Counted from the stretch's first letter, positions 52,536 through 61,903 are shown. The stretch is 64,000 bases of DNA from Maricaulis sp963975345 (GCF_963975345.1 NZ_CAXBGE010000009.1:105755-169754); one strand, 5' to 3'. Translations and numbers: made by a program. The notes: a model not told the origin generated them from the letters alone.

Positions 52536-53582
52536 CTACCCCAGCGTCGCCATATCCACCACAAACCGATATTTCACATCACCCTTGAGCATCCGCTCAT
52601 AGGCTTCATTGATGCCGTCCATCGGGATGATCTCGATGTCGGAGACGAGGCCGTGTGTGGCGCAGAAATCGAGCATCACCTGGGTTTCGGCGATGCCGCC
52701 GATCAGGGAGCCGGCGATGGCGCGGCGGCGGCCGATCAGCTTGCCGACCGAGGGTGATGGATGCGCCACTTCGGGCACGCCGACCATCACCATGGTGCCA
52801 TCGCGTTTGAGGCAATCGAGGAAAGGGTCGAGATTATGGGCGGCGGCGACGGTGTTGAGGATAAAGTCGAGCTGGCCGCGCATCGCCTTCATCTGGTCGC
52901 GATCCTTGGAGATCACGACTTCGCTGGCACCGAGCCGCCTGGCGTCTTCGGCCTTGCCCGGTGAGGTGGTGAAGAGCACGACTTCGGCACCCATCGCGGC
53001 AGCGATCTTGACGCCCATATGGCCGAGCCCGCCAAGACCGACGACACCGACGCGCTGGCCGGGGCCTACTTTCCAGTGGCTGAGCGGCGAATAGGTGGTG
53101 ATGCCGGCGCACAGGAGCGGCGCGGCACCGGCCGGATCCATGCCCTCGGGCAGGCGAAGAACGAAGTCCTCCTTCACCGTCATGCGCTGGGAATATCCGC
53201 CAAAGGTGTGGCCGCCGTCGGGCAGGCGGCCATTATAGGTGCCGGTCATGCCGGTATCGCAATATTGCTCCAGCCCTTCATGACAACTCGGGCAAGTGCC
53301 GCAACTATCGACCATGCAGCCAACGCCGACCTTGTCACCCGCCTTGAACTTGGAGACGCCCTCACCACAGGCCGTCACCGTGCCGATGATCTCGTGTCCG
53401 GGAACGCAGGGGTAAAGCGTATTGCCCCACTCGCCGCGCGCCTGGTGCAGATCGGAATGGCAAACGCCGCAATACTCGATCTCGATCAACACCTCGCCAG
53501 CGCCGGGCTCACGGCGATCAAAACGGATCGGCGCCAGGGCGGCGTCGGGGGCAGAGGCGGCATAACCGAGTGAAGCGGGCAT
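52536..53582 (-). CDS. Zinc-dependent NAD(P) alcohol dehydrogenase (YahK/CAD type)
   Basis: 348 residues of the medium-chain dehydrogenase family. The catalytic zinc site is C-G-V-C-H-S-D with G-H-E-I-I-G. The structural zinc cysteines lie in C-M-V-D-S-C-G-T-C-P-S-C followed by C-D. The cofactor loop is G-L-G-G-L-G-H-M-G. The YahK/cinnamyl alcohol dehydrogenase branch reduces aldehydes with NADPH. It has no functional partner nearby. The codon use returns to the GC-rich pattern here, so the putative island ends before this gene. Confidence 0.93.
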   Translation of the reverse strand: MPASLGYAASAPDAALAPIRFDRREPGAGEVLIEIEYCGVCHSDLHQARGEWGNTLYPCVPGHEIIGTVTACGEGVSKFKAGDKVGVGCMVDSCGTCPSCHEGLEQYCDTGMTGTYNGRLPDGGHTFGGYSQRMTVKEDFVLRLPEGMDPAGAAPLLCAGITTYSPLSHWKVGPGQRVGVVGLGGLGHMGVKIAAAMGAEVVLFTTSPGKAEDARRLGASEVVISKDRDQMKAMRGQLDFILNTVAAAHNLDPFLDCLKRDGTMVMVGVPEVAHPSPSVGKLIGRRRAIAGSLIGGIAETQVMLDFCATHGLVSDIEIIPMDGINEAYERMLKGDVKYRFVVDMATLG

Positions 53583-53657
53583 GGGGGTATCCTTGTGGGT
53601 GGAGCGGAGCCCCCAATCTAGGCCGTCGACACCGCTGGCGAAAGGGCAAGGGCGAGC

Positions 53658-54440
53658 TTAGCGCAGCCCGATAATCCCGGCCTGGCCACCAAACACGCCG
53701 CTTTGCCCGCAATGGTGCGAGCGGCGGGCGGAGAAGAGGCGGGTCTTTTCGGCATAGGTGCACAGGGGTGAGCGTTCGATCTGCGCGCCGGGGATGCCGG
53801 CGGCGAGCAGTTGGCGGCGGCAGGCCTCGCCGACATCAAGCTGAGCCCCGCCCTCGGCGTCAAGCGGCGAGACAATGCCGGCGGTGTCGGCAAAGACCGC
53901 TTCGAACTCGGCGACGACCTCCGGACCGACACGGTAATTGGCGGCCGAGATGGCCGGGCCGATGGCGGCGATCAGATTTGCGGGGTCGGTGCCGTATTCG
54001 TGGACCATCGCCGCGACGGTTTCGGTGACAATATCCAGCACCGTGCTGCGCCAGCCGGAATGGATCGCCGCGACGGCGCGGCGCTCGGGATCGAACAGCA
54101 GGATGGGCGTGCAATCGGCGGTCTGACAAACCAGGCCGATACCGGGCTTGTCGGTGATCATCGCATCGGCCTCACCAGCGGCTTGATCGCCCTTCGGCGC
54201 CTGGTCGACGCGCACCACCGCCCTGCCATGCACCTGGATCGCGAAGACGAGATAGTCCAGCCCCAGCGCTTGGCGCACACGTTCGCGATTGGTCGCGACA
54301 TGTTCGGCGCTATCGCCGCGCGAGCGCGTCATATTGAGCGAGGCATAAGCGCCTTCGCTGACACCGCCGGCGCGGGTGGTGAAGGCGTGAACGATTTCGT
54401 CGCGGCCCAGCAGGGGCGAGGTCAGAGGATCGAGGCTCAT
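53658..54440 (-). CDS. pgeF: Peptidoglycan editing factor PgeF (YfiH/multicopper-laccase fold)
   Basis: 260 residues. H-A-F-T-T-R-A-G-G-V-S near the start, V-C-Q-T-A-D-C-T-P-I-L in the middle and A-I-H-S-G-W-R-S-T contribute the zinc-binding Cys/His site of the family. PgeF removes wrongly incorporated amino acids from cytoplasmic UDP-MurNAc precursors; other members act as purine nucleosidases. Its ATG overlaps the selO stop by 4 bases, so the two genes are coupled. Confidence 0.92.
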   Translation of the reverse strand: MSLDPLTSPLLGRDEIVHAFTTRAGGVSEGAYASLNMTRSRGDSAEHVATNRERVRQALGLDYLVFAIQVHGRAVVRVDQAPKGDQAAGEADAMITDKPGIGLVCQTADCTPILLFDPERRAVAAIHSGWRSTVLDIVTETVAAMVHEYGTDPANLIAAIGPAISAANYRVGPEVVAEFEAVFADTAGIVSPLDAEGGAQLDVGEACRRQLLAAGIPGAQIERSPLCTYAEKTRLFSARRSHHCGQSGVFGGQAGIIGLR

Positions 54441-55873
54441 GGCAAAAATCCGATCCGGTCCGCACCCAGATCAAAACCTTGCCGCGTCAGGGCGATATCG
54501 GCCAGCGCCGTCTCGAGCGCCGACCAGTCATCCTCCTCGGCGATCCGGGCCCAGATAGCCTCGACCACATCAATCGTCATGGCGACCGGCTCGCTGCGCT
54601 GGAACAGGGCGTGATCCAGCCGCTCAGCGCGAACCGGCGCATGCTGCATCAACAACTCCTGCCAAGCGTCGAAGGCTTCGCCGGCATAGACCGAACCGCG
54701 CGGGCCGCGCAGCGCCCGTTCCGCCGAGGCCGAGCCACAGAACCAGTCGAACATCACCGCTTCCCAGGGCAATTGCGACGCGAGCATGAAGGCGAGGAAG
54801 GCGCGCAGCATGGCTTCGTCATTGTCGTCGCCGCGCGAGGCGACGCCGAAGCGGGCCAGAAAGGCGTCGAGGAGGGCCTGGCGATAAAGCGGCGGGAAGG
54901 TGTTGAGCGCCGCTTCCAGCGGGGCGCGCTCACCGACCAGTGACAGGGCACCAGCCAATTGCTGCAGCCCCCAGAACACTGCTTCGGGTTGGCGCGCATA
55001 GGCATAGAGCCCGCTCTCGTCGAAATAGGCGGCGGTGAAACCGGGATCATAATGCGGCAGGAAACGCCAAGGGCCGTAGTCGAAGCTCTCGCCGGTCAGG
55101 TTGAGATTATCGGTATTGAGCACGCCATGCACGAATCCCGCGGCCATCCAGCTCGCCGCGAGACGGGCATTGGCGGCAACGACTGCGCCCAGCAGGGCGG
55201 CGGGCCGATCCTCGGCGGTCTCAAGGGCGGGGTAGTATTGCGCGATGGCGTGATCGACCAGTGCGGTCATGCGTTCTGGGCTTTGCTCAAAGGCCTGGCG
55301 CTGGAATGTGCCGAAACGCATGTGCGAATGGCCCAGCCTTGTCATCACGGCCGAGCGTGTTGGCGAGGGCTCGTCATGGCGTTGCAATGGCTCGCCGGTC
55401 TCGAACACCGCAAAGATCTTGGACGTATAGACACCGAGCGCTTCGAGCATCTGGGCCGCGAGAATTTCGCGCACAGCGCCCTTCAGCGTCAGCCGGCCAT
55501 CGGCTGTGCGTGACCAGGGCGTCTGGCCCGAGCCCTTGGTCGCCAGATCGAGCAGACGCCCCTGCCCGTCGCGCAATTGCGCAAACAGGAAGCCGCGACC
55601 ATCGCCGATCTGCGGGTTATAGCTGCGAAATTGGTGCCCGTGATAACGCATCGCCAGCGGCTCAGGCTGATTGTCGGGCAAGGCTTCGAAGCGTTGGAAA
55701 TGCGCGATCCGTGCCGCCTCATCCAGCGTATCGAGCCCGACGGCCGCAGCCCAGCGCCCGTTCCAGAAACGTTCGATCGCCTTGGGAAAGGCGGCGGGCG
55801 CGACCGGATCGGCGAAATCGGGGCCCAGGGCCATGAAGCGCGGATCGGGCGTGTAGGGCGGGTTCTGGGACAT
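54437..55873 (-). CDS. selO: Protein adenylyltransferase SelO (YdiU)
   Basis: 478 residues from the ATG at 55873; a GTG two codons upstream is possible. The pseudokinase-like fold shows Y-H-G-H-Q-F-R-S-Y-N-P-Q-I-G-D-G-R-G, K-G-S-G-Q-T-P-W-S-R and V-H-G-V-L-N-T-D-N-L-N-L. This is typical of SelO, which transfers AMP to Ser, Thr or Tyr of redox-related proteins. The bacterial members normally lack the eukaryotic C-terminal selenocysteine, and none is coded here. It is the first gene of selO-pgeF. Confidence 0.95.
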   Translation of the reverse strand: MSQNPPYTPDPRFMALGPDFADPVAPAAFPKAIERFWNGRWAAAVGLDTLDEAARIAHFQRFEALPDNQPEPLAMRYHGHQFRSYNPQIGDGRGFLFAQLRDGQGRLLDLATKGSGQTPWSRTADGRLTLKGAVREILAAQMLEALGVYTSKIFAVFETGEPLQRHDEPSPTRSAVMTRLGHSHMRFGTFQRQAFEQSPERMTALVDHAIAQYYPALETAEDRPAALLGAVVAANARLAASWMAAGFVHGVLNTDNLNLTGESFDYGPWRFLPHYDPGFTAAYFDESGLYAYARQPEAVFWGLQQLAGALSLVGERAPLEAALNTFPPLYRQALLDAFLARFGVASRGDDNDEAMLRAFLAFMLASQLPWEAVMFDWFCGSASAERALRGPRGSVYAGEAFDAWQELLMQHAPVRAERLDHALFQRSEPVAMTIDVVEAIWARIAEEDDWSALETALADIALTRQGFDLGADRIGFLP

Positions 55874-55928
55874 GGTCACGAGCTAAGCACTCGCCGGCAA
55901 AAAGGCAAATGGCCAAAGGCCGAAACGC

Positions 55929-56855
55929 TCACTTGCGCAGGGAATCACCGAGCGCCAGCGCTGCCCGGTCGATCAGCGCCTTGGTGCCGGGCAGAATGGC
56001 TGTGAGGTTGAAATAGCCGTGCGGCAAGGTCTTGCCGAGCTTGTATTCGACCGCGACGCCGGAGGCGATCAGGCGGTCACGATAGGCCTGACCTTCATCA
56101 CGCAGGGGATCGAGCTCGGCTGCCGCGATATAGGCGGGCGGCAATCCGGTCAGATCGTCTTCGAGCAAAGGTGAGGCGCGCCGGTCGATGACTTGGCTTT
56201 CCTCGCCGAGATAATAGCGCACGATCTGATCGAGTGCGACGACGGAAAAGATGTGTCCCTCAATCGCTTTCAGTTTCGATTTACGTCGCTCTGCCAATTG
56301 CAGCAGCGGGTAGATCAGCAGCTGGTAGCGCAATTGCGTCCGCCTGAGCTGGGCCAGCACGGCAGCCAGCCCACCGCCCGCCGAATCGCCCGCGACGGCG
56401 AGCCGCTGCGGGTCGGCACCGACCTCGTCAGCGCCCTCACCGGCCAGCCAGTCAAAGGCGGCGAGGACATCATCGACCGCAGCAGGAAAAGCATGTTCGG
56501 GCGCCAAGCGATAATCAACCGCCAAAACCCGCACGCCGCTGACGGCAGCAAGCCGCCGGCAAAGCGCATCATGGGTCTCCAGATCGCCGATGACATAGCC
56601 ACCGCCATGGCAGAACAGGACGCAGGGCGCCGGTTCAACCGAGCCGTTGGGAATATAGAGGCGGGCCGGAATATCGCCTGCGGGCCCGGGAATCGCCAGT
56701 TCGCGCACCGCCGCCACTGCAGGCGGCGTCACATCGAGATGCGGCGCCGCATCGCGCAACGCTTTGCGCATGTGCGGCGTGGTGCGGCCCGGCTCGAACG
56801 GATCGTCGAGGCCGAAACTGTTAAGTGTGCGTGTCCAAGGAGATGTCGTCATCAC
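55929..56855 (-). CDS. Alpha/beta hydrolase of the hormone-sensitive lipase (GDXG) family
   Basis: 308 residues. The oxyanion motif H-G-G-G-Y-V-I-G-D is near residue 80, the nucleophile is in V-A-G-D-S-A-G-G-G-L, the acid is in D-P-L-R-D-E-G and the His in L-P-H-G-Y-F. This is the bacterial HSL type, esterases for short acyl chains in the cytoplasm. The natural substrate is unknown. It is a single gene between selO and the SRPBCC gene. Confidence 0.93.
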   Translation of the reverse strand: MMTTSPWTRTLNSFGLDDPFEPGRTTPHMRKALRDAAPHLDVTPPAVAAVRELAIPGPAGDIPARLYIPNGSVEPAPCVLFCHGGGYVIGDLETHDALCRRLAAVSGVRVLAVDYRLAPEHAFPAAVDDVLAAFDWLAGEGADEVGADPQRLAVAGDSAGGGLAAVLAQLRRTQLRYQLLIYPLLQLAERRKSKLKAIEGHIFSVVALDQIVRYYLGEESQVIDRRASPLLEDDLTGLPPAYIAAAELDPLRDEGQAYRDRLIASGVAVEYKLGKTLPHGYFNLTAILPGTKALIDRAALALGDSLRK

Positions 56856-56902
56856 ATTGGATTAGCACAGGCCGGTATAGCCGCAAACCACGCCGGTTCC
56901 TC

Positions 56903-57409
56903 TCATGACCGGACTGCCTTGAGTTCAGCCAGCAGCTCATCCATGATTGCGTAACCGCTCTCCCAGCCCTTGCCCATATGATTGACGGCACCGGCAAAAC
57001 AGGCCCGTTCGGCCTCGCTCGCCTCGAACGGGACCCAAGTCAATCTCACCCTGGTGCGAGAGCCGTCGACCTCGAACTTCACTTCGGTCAACAGGATACG
57101 GGGCCAGTCAGGCATTTTCGGATTGGCGATCGAGTTCCAGTCGGAATCGGTCAGCGAGTGATGGTGCCAGACAAGGCGCCGGGGCGGTGTCACCTCCTTG
57201 AAGACGACTTTGCTGAGCATGGAATTTTCGCCCCATTTCATTTCATTCAGCCACAGACCGCCCGGTTTCAGGTCGAATTTGTGAATGATGGTTTCGACAC
57301 CTGGGCCATACCAGCGCGCCAGAAGCTCGGGATCGGTCCAGGCCTGCCAGACCATCTCCCGCGGCGCGTCGAATACCCGGTCCAAAATGTATTTCGGTTG
57401 ATCAGTCAT
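56903..57409 (-). CDS. SRPBCC (AHSA1-like) protein
   Basis: 168 residues. D-R-V-F-D-A-P-R-E-M-V-W-Q-A-W-T-D-P-E-L shortened here marks the START/AHSA1 fold, with W-Y-G-P-G and V-N-H-M-G-K-G-W at the end. These proteins bind hydrophobic ligands; the ligand is unknown. It follows the ArsR regulator with an 8-base overlap. ArsR-SRPBCC pairs are common, and the regulator probably controls this gene. Confidence 0.9.
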   Translation of the reverse strand: MTDQPKYILDRVFDAPREMVWQAWTDPELLARWYGPGVETIIHKFDLKPGGLWLNEMKWGENSMLSKVVFKEVTPPRRLVWHHHSLTDSDWNSIANPKMPDWPRILLTEVKFEVDGSRTRVRLTWVPFEASEAERACFAGAVNHMGKGWESGYAIMDELLAELKAVRS

Positions 57410-57773
57410 GATCCGTTCTCCCGTCTTTGGATTGTTTCATAGTGAGCAGGACGTCATCGAGCTGATCGAAACTCGCGCCCCAATAAGCTTTGAAATCATT
57501 GAGCCATTCAACTGCAGCGGCCAGATTGGCGGCGTTCAGCTTTGCCGGGCGCCGCTGCTCATCGACGCCGCGTTCGATCAGACCTGCGCGTTCCAGCACT
57601 TTGAGGTGGCGTGATACGGCCGGCTGGCTGATCCGGAACGGTGCGGCGATCTCGTTCACCGAGGCCTCACCACCGGCCAGCCGCGACAGGATCGCTCGGC
57701 GAGTCGGGTCAGCCAGCGCCGAGAAGACGGCGTCGAGATCAGGTGAAGCTTTTATATAACCAGATAATTCCAT
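57402..57773 (-). CDS. ArsR-family winged-helix repressor
   Basis: 123 residues from the ATG at 57773. The winged helix shows A-L-A-D-P-T-R-R-A-I-L-S-R-L, I-S-Q-P-A-V-S-R-H-L-K-V-L and A-G-L-I-E-R. The cysteine-based metal site (C-x-C in helix 3) is absent, so it is likely not a metal sensor. A perfect inverted repeat brackets its own start codon, suggesting autorepression. It is cotranscribed with the SRPBCC gene. Confidence 0.92.
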   Translation of the reverse strand: MELSGYIKASPDLDAVFSALADPTRRAILSRLAGGEASVNEIAAPFRISQPAVSRHLKVLERAGLIERGVDEQRRPAKLNAANLAAAVEWLNDFKAYWGASFDQLDDVLLTMKQSKDGRTDHD

Positions 57774-57790
57774 AACATAGTGGTTATATA
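57753..57790. promoter_or_regulatory. Inverted repeat overlapping the ArsR start codon
   Basis: Two exact 10-base half sites, TATATAACCA (57753-57762) and TGGTTATATA (57781-57790), are separated by 18 bases that contain the ATG (57771-57773). One half site therefore encodes residues 4-7 of the protein. Binding there would block both transcription initiation and translation. Confidence 0.7.
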
Positions 57791-57893
57791 CAAATCGCAC
57801 GAAGTCAACAGACTTCAGACCGTTCAGACTGGAACAGGCAATTCGGCTTTAGAGCAGCCAGGGCGCAGATTGGCGGTGTTCGATGGTCCGGGA

Positions 57894-58118
57894 CTAATGG
57901 ATCGCCAGCGAGCCGGTGCGGCTCAGGCGGCCGGCGAGTGCGTCTTCCATCACCGAGCGCAGGGCGCGCCAGGCATCGGCGCCCTCGACCTTGCCCTGAC
58001 CGTCAAGATCGGTGACCGCCTCATCGGCATAACCGATCGCCTGCGGCCCGTGCAGATCGACCAAGGTCCAAGCGATCTGGCGAATGTCTTCGACGGTGAT
58101 GTGGACGTGCGGCGTCAT
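57894..58118 (-). CDS. Small protein of unknown function
   Basis: 74 residues from the ATG at 58118. The sequence M-T-P-H-V-H-I-T-V-E-D-I-R-Q-I-A-W-T-L-V and H-G-P-Q-A-I-G-Y-A, with a helical C-terminal half, resembles small uncharacterised helical proteins of alphaproteobacteria with a W...HG..A pattern. No catalytic motif is seen. It stands alone between the ArsR promoter and the DUF924 gene. Composition and codons fit coding sequence. Confidence 0.65.
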   Translation of the reverse strand: MTPHVHITVEDIRQIAWTLVDLHGPQAIGYADEAVTDLDGQGKVEGADAWRALRSVMEDALAGRLSRTGSLAIH

Positions 58119-58252
58119 GATCGGGCTCTCCGGAGCGTTGGTGTCTTGCCGAAATATCAGCAAGCCCGGGGCCACGCGGCGCGTTCTGTTTTGTGCGTGT
58201 TTTCAGCAGCTTAGATTTTGGCGGCAAAATCCGGTCGCGGTCAGGTCTGCCC

Positions 58253-58846
58253 TCAGGTCGTTTTTGCCGAGTCGATCCGGCCCGGTGCATAACCGCCATG
58301 CTCGAGATAATCGGCTTCTTCCGCCGTCGTCTCGCGCTGCAGGGCTTCATTGCGATATGGGAAACGGCCGAAGCGGCGGATGACTTCGCGATGCTTGACG
58401 GCATGGTCATGGGTGCCCTGCGACTTCAGCCTGTCGGCCGCCATTTCGACGCAATAATCCTGATCGCTCAGGGCTTCCGAATGCATAAAGGGCATGTAGA
58501 CGAAGGCACGTTGCTCCTCGGCGATGGCATAGTCAAAGCCGCGCTCGATCATGCCGCGCGCGACCTGTCGGGCGAGCGGATCGAAGGCGAAAGCCTTGCC
58601 GGAACCACGCCAGATATTGCGCGGAAATTGGTCAAACAACAGGATCAGCGCCAGCGCATCCTCGGCATCATCCAGCCAGGCATGCTCGCCTGCGCGCAGG
58701 ATAACCGCCTCGTGCTCGATACAGGCCGCGAAACGCCGCCGCACCCGCGCATCAAAGTCCGGCGAAACGCGATACCAAGCCGCCGGCCCGGCTTCTTCGA
58801 ACCAGAATTTGCGGATATCCGCCGCCGTGACCGTTGGCGCCGTCAT
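58253..58846 (-). CDS. DUF924 family protein
   Basis: 197 residues. F-W-F-E-E-A-G-P at the start, L-I-L-L-F-D-Q-F-P-R-N-I-W-R-G-S in the middle and Y-M-P-F-M-H-S-E are the DUF924 hallmarks (an all-helical, TPR-like fold). The biochemical role is unknown. Its ATG overlaps the stop of nothing upstream, but its own stop side is followed by a 134-base gap; the acyl-CoA synthetase start region lies upstream and the genes overlap by 4 bases at 58843-58846, so the two are coupled. Confidence 0.9.
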   Translation of the reverse strand: MTAPTVTAADIRKFWFEEAGPAAWYRVSPDFDARVRRRFAACIEHEAVILRAGEHAWLDDAEDALALILLFDQFPRNIWRGSGKAFAFDPLARQVARGMIERGFDYAIAEEQRAFVYMPFMHSEALSDQDYCVEMAADRLKSQGTHDHAVKHREVIRRFGRFPYRNEALQRETTAEEADYLEHGGYAPGRIDSAKTT

Positions 58847-60636
58847 ACCCTCAGCCTCCCATCGACAATCTGCTCATAGAGCTCGCGCGTCAGCCGGACA
58901 TATTTGCCGATCACCGGGTGGTCAACATAGAGCGGATCCTCGATCTGATCGGGATCGAAACCTTCCTTGACCAGCTCGACCTTGCGCAGTTTGAAGGTGC
59001 CAGTGGTGTCTGTCTGTTGCTGCAGGCGCAAGAAGAGCGGGCGCGCAAACGCGGGCAAGGCGCGGTGGATGTGCTCGTGCAAGGCTTCCAGGTCGACGAC
59101 ATGATGGCCGGCGACCAGCGCCGCCATCCCGGCGCGGCCGGCATGGCCCTGAACCTCGACGCCATAGACATTGGCCTGTTCAATGCCGTCGAAATTGAGC
59201 GCCTCGGCGACTTCGCCGGTTGAGACATTCTCCGACTTCCAGCGATAGGTATCGCCGACCCGGTCGACGAAATAATAATAGCCCAGCGCATCGCGCGTCA
59301 TCAGGTCGCCGGTGCGGAACCAGGCATCGCCGGGCTTGAAGACGTTACGCAATATCTTCTTCTCGGTGTCTTCCTCGCTGCCATAGCCGTCGAAGCGGAA
59401 GCGGGCATCATCGGGGTCGATTCGGCCGATGGCCTCGCCAACCTCGTCGGGCGCACACGTCACGCAATAGCCGTTGGCGCCGCGCAAGGGCATTTCGCTC
59501 TCAAGGTCGAATTTGACCAGATCAATATTGAACCGGCTGCGCAGATAGGACGGCACACGTCCGATCGCCCCGGCTTGGTTGGTGGCATTGACGAGACCGA
59601 CATTGCCCTCGGTTGAGCCGTAGAATTCGACGATTTGCGGCAGCTTGAACCGCTCCTGGAATTGCTCCCAGACATCGCGGCGCATGCCATTACCGATCGC
59701 ACAGCGCAGCGAGTGGGCGTGTTCCTCGGGCACTTCGGGAGAATTGACCAGGAAGCGGCAGAGCTCGCCGACATACATGAAGAGCGTCGCCCCGAAGCGA
59801 ACCGTGTCGGGCCAGAAGGCGGAGGCGGAGAATTTCGGCCGGATCACCAGCGCGCCGCCATAGGAGAGCGCACAGCCGACGCCGCACAGCCCGCCGGTGG
59901 CGTGATAAAGTGGCAGCACCATCATCATCCGGTCCTGCTCGGTGCATTTGGCGGCGATGGCGAAGATGTTGAGATAGTACAGCGCCCGCACATGCGTCAT
60001 CAGCGCCGCCTTGGGCAGGCCGGTCGTGCCACTGGTGAACATTTTCAGCACCGGCTCGGAAGACTTGACCGTCGCGCGTACCGACACATCGGGCCGCGCC
60101 ATGCTTTGAGTTTGGAGCGCTGAATTGAAATCGCGTGAACCGGCGAATTCGCCATCGACACTCCAAGCCTGCGCCTCGATGCCGCCGGCCGCTTCGGCCG
60201 AGAGATACGCGTCGGCCAGCGAGGCCTCGACAATGGCGTGGCTGGTCTGACCGATCGTCAGGCAATGGGCGAGCGATTGGCCCTGCAGCTGATTATTGAT
60301 CAGCGAGGTCACCAGCCCGACCTTCGAAAGGCCAAACCAGATCGCGATATATTCCCAGCGATTGGTCATGAAGAGCGCAACCGTCTCGCCAGGCTTCATG
60401 CCCTTTTCCAGCGCCCAATGGGCGACCTGGTTGGCGTAGGCGTCGAACTGCGCATAGCTGACCGAGCCGTCCTCGGTGATCGCCATCGGGCGATCCGCAA
60501 AGCGGTCGACTGTCTTTTCGATATGATCGGGCACGCGCAGGCCGGACGCGGGGCCGACCTTCTTGATTTGACCGAGCACGCGCAACATTGCCGACAGATA
60601 ATCGACCTCGCGCGTAATGGCGGTGAACACTCCCAT
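58843..60636 (-). CDS. Long-chain acyl-CoA synthetase (FATP/FadD6 type)
   Basis: 597 residues from the ATG at 60636 (GGGAGA eight bases upstream). AMP-binding signature M-F-T-S-G-T-T-G-L-P-K-A-A, then Y-G-S-T-E-G-N-V-G-L and W-F-R-T-G-D-L-M with Y-Y-Y-F-V-D-R-V-G-D-T. The pattern and the start G-V-F-T-A-I-T-R-E are those of the fatty acid transport protein group, which activates very-long or long fatty acids at the membrane. Lipid uptake coupled to activation is inferred from the family. It overlaps the DUF924 gene start. Confidence 0.92.
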   Translation of the reverse strand: MGVFTAITREVDYLSAMLRVLGQIKKVGPASGLRVPDHIEKTVDRFADRPMAITEDGSVSYAQFDAYANQVAHWALEKGMKPGETVALFMTNRWEYIAIWFGLSKVGLVTSLINNQLQGQSLAHCLTIGQTSHAIVEASLADAYLSAEAAGGIEAQAWSVDGEFAGSRDFNSALQTQSMARPDVSVRATVKSSEPVLKMFTSGTTGLPKAALMTHVRALYYLNIFAIAAKCTEQDRMMMVLPLYHATGGLCGVGCALSYGGALVIRPKFSASAFWPDTVRFGATLFMYVGELCRFLVNSPEVPEEHAHSLRCAIGNGMRRDVWEQFQERFKLPQIVEFYGSTEGNVGLVNATNQAGAIGRVPSYLRSRFNIDLVKFDLESEMPLRGANGYCVTCAPDEVGEAIGRIDPDDARFRFDGYGSEEDTEKKILRNVFKPGDAWFRTGDLMTRDALGYYYFVDRVGDTYRWKSENVSTGEVAEALNFDGIEQANVYGVEVQGHAGRAGMAALVAGHHVVDLEALHEHIHRALPAFARPLFLRLQQQTDTTGTFKLRKVELVKEGFDPDQIEDPLYVDHPVIGKYVRLTRELYEQIVDGRLRV

Positions 60637-60769
60637 AGGCCAATTCTCCCGATTGGTTTTGATCAGAGTATGGGCGCGCCGGTTGCGGTCAAGCAAAGGC
60701 GGTCTTTGCGCCGGGAGTTGTGAACCAAGTTTCACAAGGTTACGCACAGATTCTGCGGCAAGCCGCGGC

Positions 60770-61651
60770 CTAGCGGTAGCGCCGCACCCGCGTCTCGGCG
60801 AGAAGAGCGAAACAGGCGGCGAGCAGGGCCAGGTCCTTGAGCAGGAAATGGCCGCTGCGCGACAGGGCCGGGAAGCCGCCGAGATCGGCCTGCCAGGCGC
60901 CCGGATAGCTGAACAGGAAGGACAGTGTCAGGACAAAAGTGATCGCCGCCAGCGCCAGGCCGAGCCGGAACAGGCGCGGATTGAACCAATAGCCCAACAG
61001 AGCCAGCGCGGTCAGGATCTCGATCACGCCAATCAGGGCCGACATGGCCTGTTCCGGGATGAAGGCCTGCATCCAGGCGAAAATCGGGCTGGTGGCGATC
61101 AGGGGCGCAATCCCCGCTGCTTCGCTGGCGGTGAATTTCATCAAGCCGATCCAGCCAAGCACGATCACCAGACCGGCCCACATCAGGGGCAGGCTCAAGG
61201 CACGGCTCTGGCTGGTCCGGTTGGAGAATATGCGCGAATTGTCGAAACTGCCGCCCCAGATCGCCAGACCAAAAATGGCGAGATATTTCAGCACGCCTTG
61301 GCCGGAACCGATCGCCGGAAATCCGCCCTCGGCCTCGAGCCAGACCGGATTGGTCGCCAGTGCCGTCAGCGCGCAGGCCGAGAATATCCCCAGCATCACG
61401 AAGCCGATGCGGCGAAAACTGCCCAGCGGCAGCGGCGCCCCGATCAGACCGGCCATCACGATCTGGTAAATCCCCAGCGCCTTTGCGGCCGAGCTGGCCT
61501 GCGGTTCAAGCGCGGAGAGGAAAGCATGGCCGGCGATCCAGTCGCCAACAATCGCTTCGCCAACCGGCGTGAAATTCATCGCGCCAAACCACAGGAAAAT
61601 GATGGCGAGACTCGCGCGCGTAAACAGCAAAGCATTGGTTGTCGGTGGCAC
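60770..61651 (-). CDS. DUF417/YkgB-like multipass membrane protein (double-length)
   Basis: 293 residues from a GTG at 61651 that has AGGAG about 8 bases upstream; no ATG start gives a reasonable N-terminus. About eight membrane helices. The sequence has the DUF417 pattern twice: F-L-W-F-G-A-M-N-F-T in the first half and V-L-G-W-I-G-L-M-K-F-T in the second, both followed by P-x-I/F. YkgB-like proteins relate to DoxX and are often linked to oxidative or chlorine stress. The doubled length suggests an internal duplication. Confidence 0.82.
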   Translation of the reverse strand: MPPTTNALLFTRASLAIIFLWFGAMNFTPVGEAIVGDWIAGHAFLSALEPQASSAAKALGIYQIVMAGLIGAPLPLGSFRRIGFVMLGIFSACALTALATNPVWLEAEGGFPAIGSGQGVLKYLAIFGLAIWGGSFDNSRIFSNRTSQSRALSLPLMWAGLVIVLGWIGLMKFTASEAAGIAPLIATSPIFAWMQAFIPEQAMSALIGVIEILTALALLGYWFNPRLFRLGLALAAITFVLTLSFLFSYPGAWQADLGGFPALSRSGHFLLKDLALLAACFALLAETRVRRYR

Positions 61652-61903
61652 GAACCGGTCTCCTGATGGGGCCCGCAAAAGGCTAGCACTGGTGTTCGCC
61701 GGTGGCGAGCGCACAGGCAGATGTGGAACAGGACCGGGCTGTGGATATCTGTGCGGCTGGCCAGGCACGGGTTCGAGCGCAGCGGAAGCAATGTTGAGTG
61801 GTGGACCGCTGGTGTCCGCCTTCGCCTTCGGCTACGGCGTGACATCCTTCGCTCGGAAGAGCGTTGGGCCTGCCTAGCCGAAGCTCGCGCAGCGAGTGAA
61901 GGA
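61652..61903. other. Gap before tRNA-Leu
   Basis: 252 bases with no credible gene. Reading frames here, on both strands, either extend the DUF417 gene upstream or run through the tRNA. GC-rich near-palindromic stretches (about 61815-61860) do not end in a T run. Confidence 0.5.
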
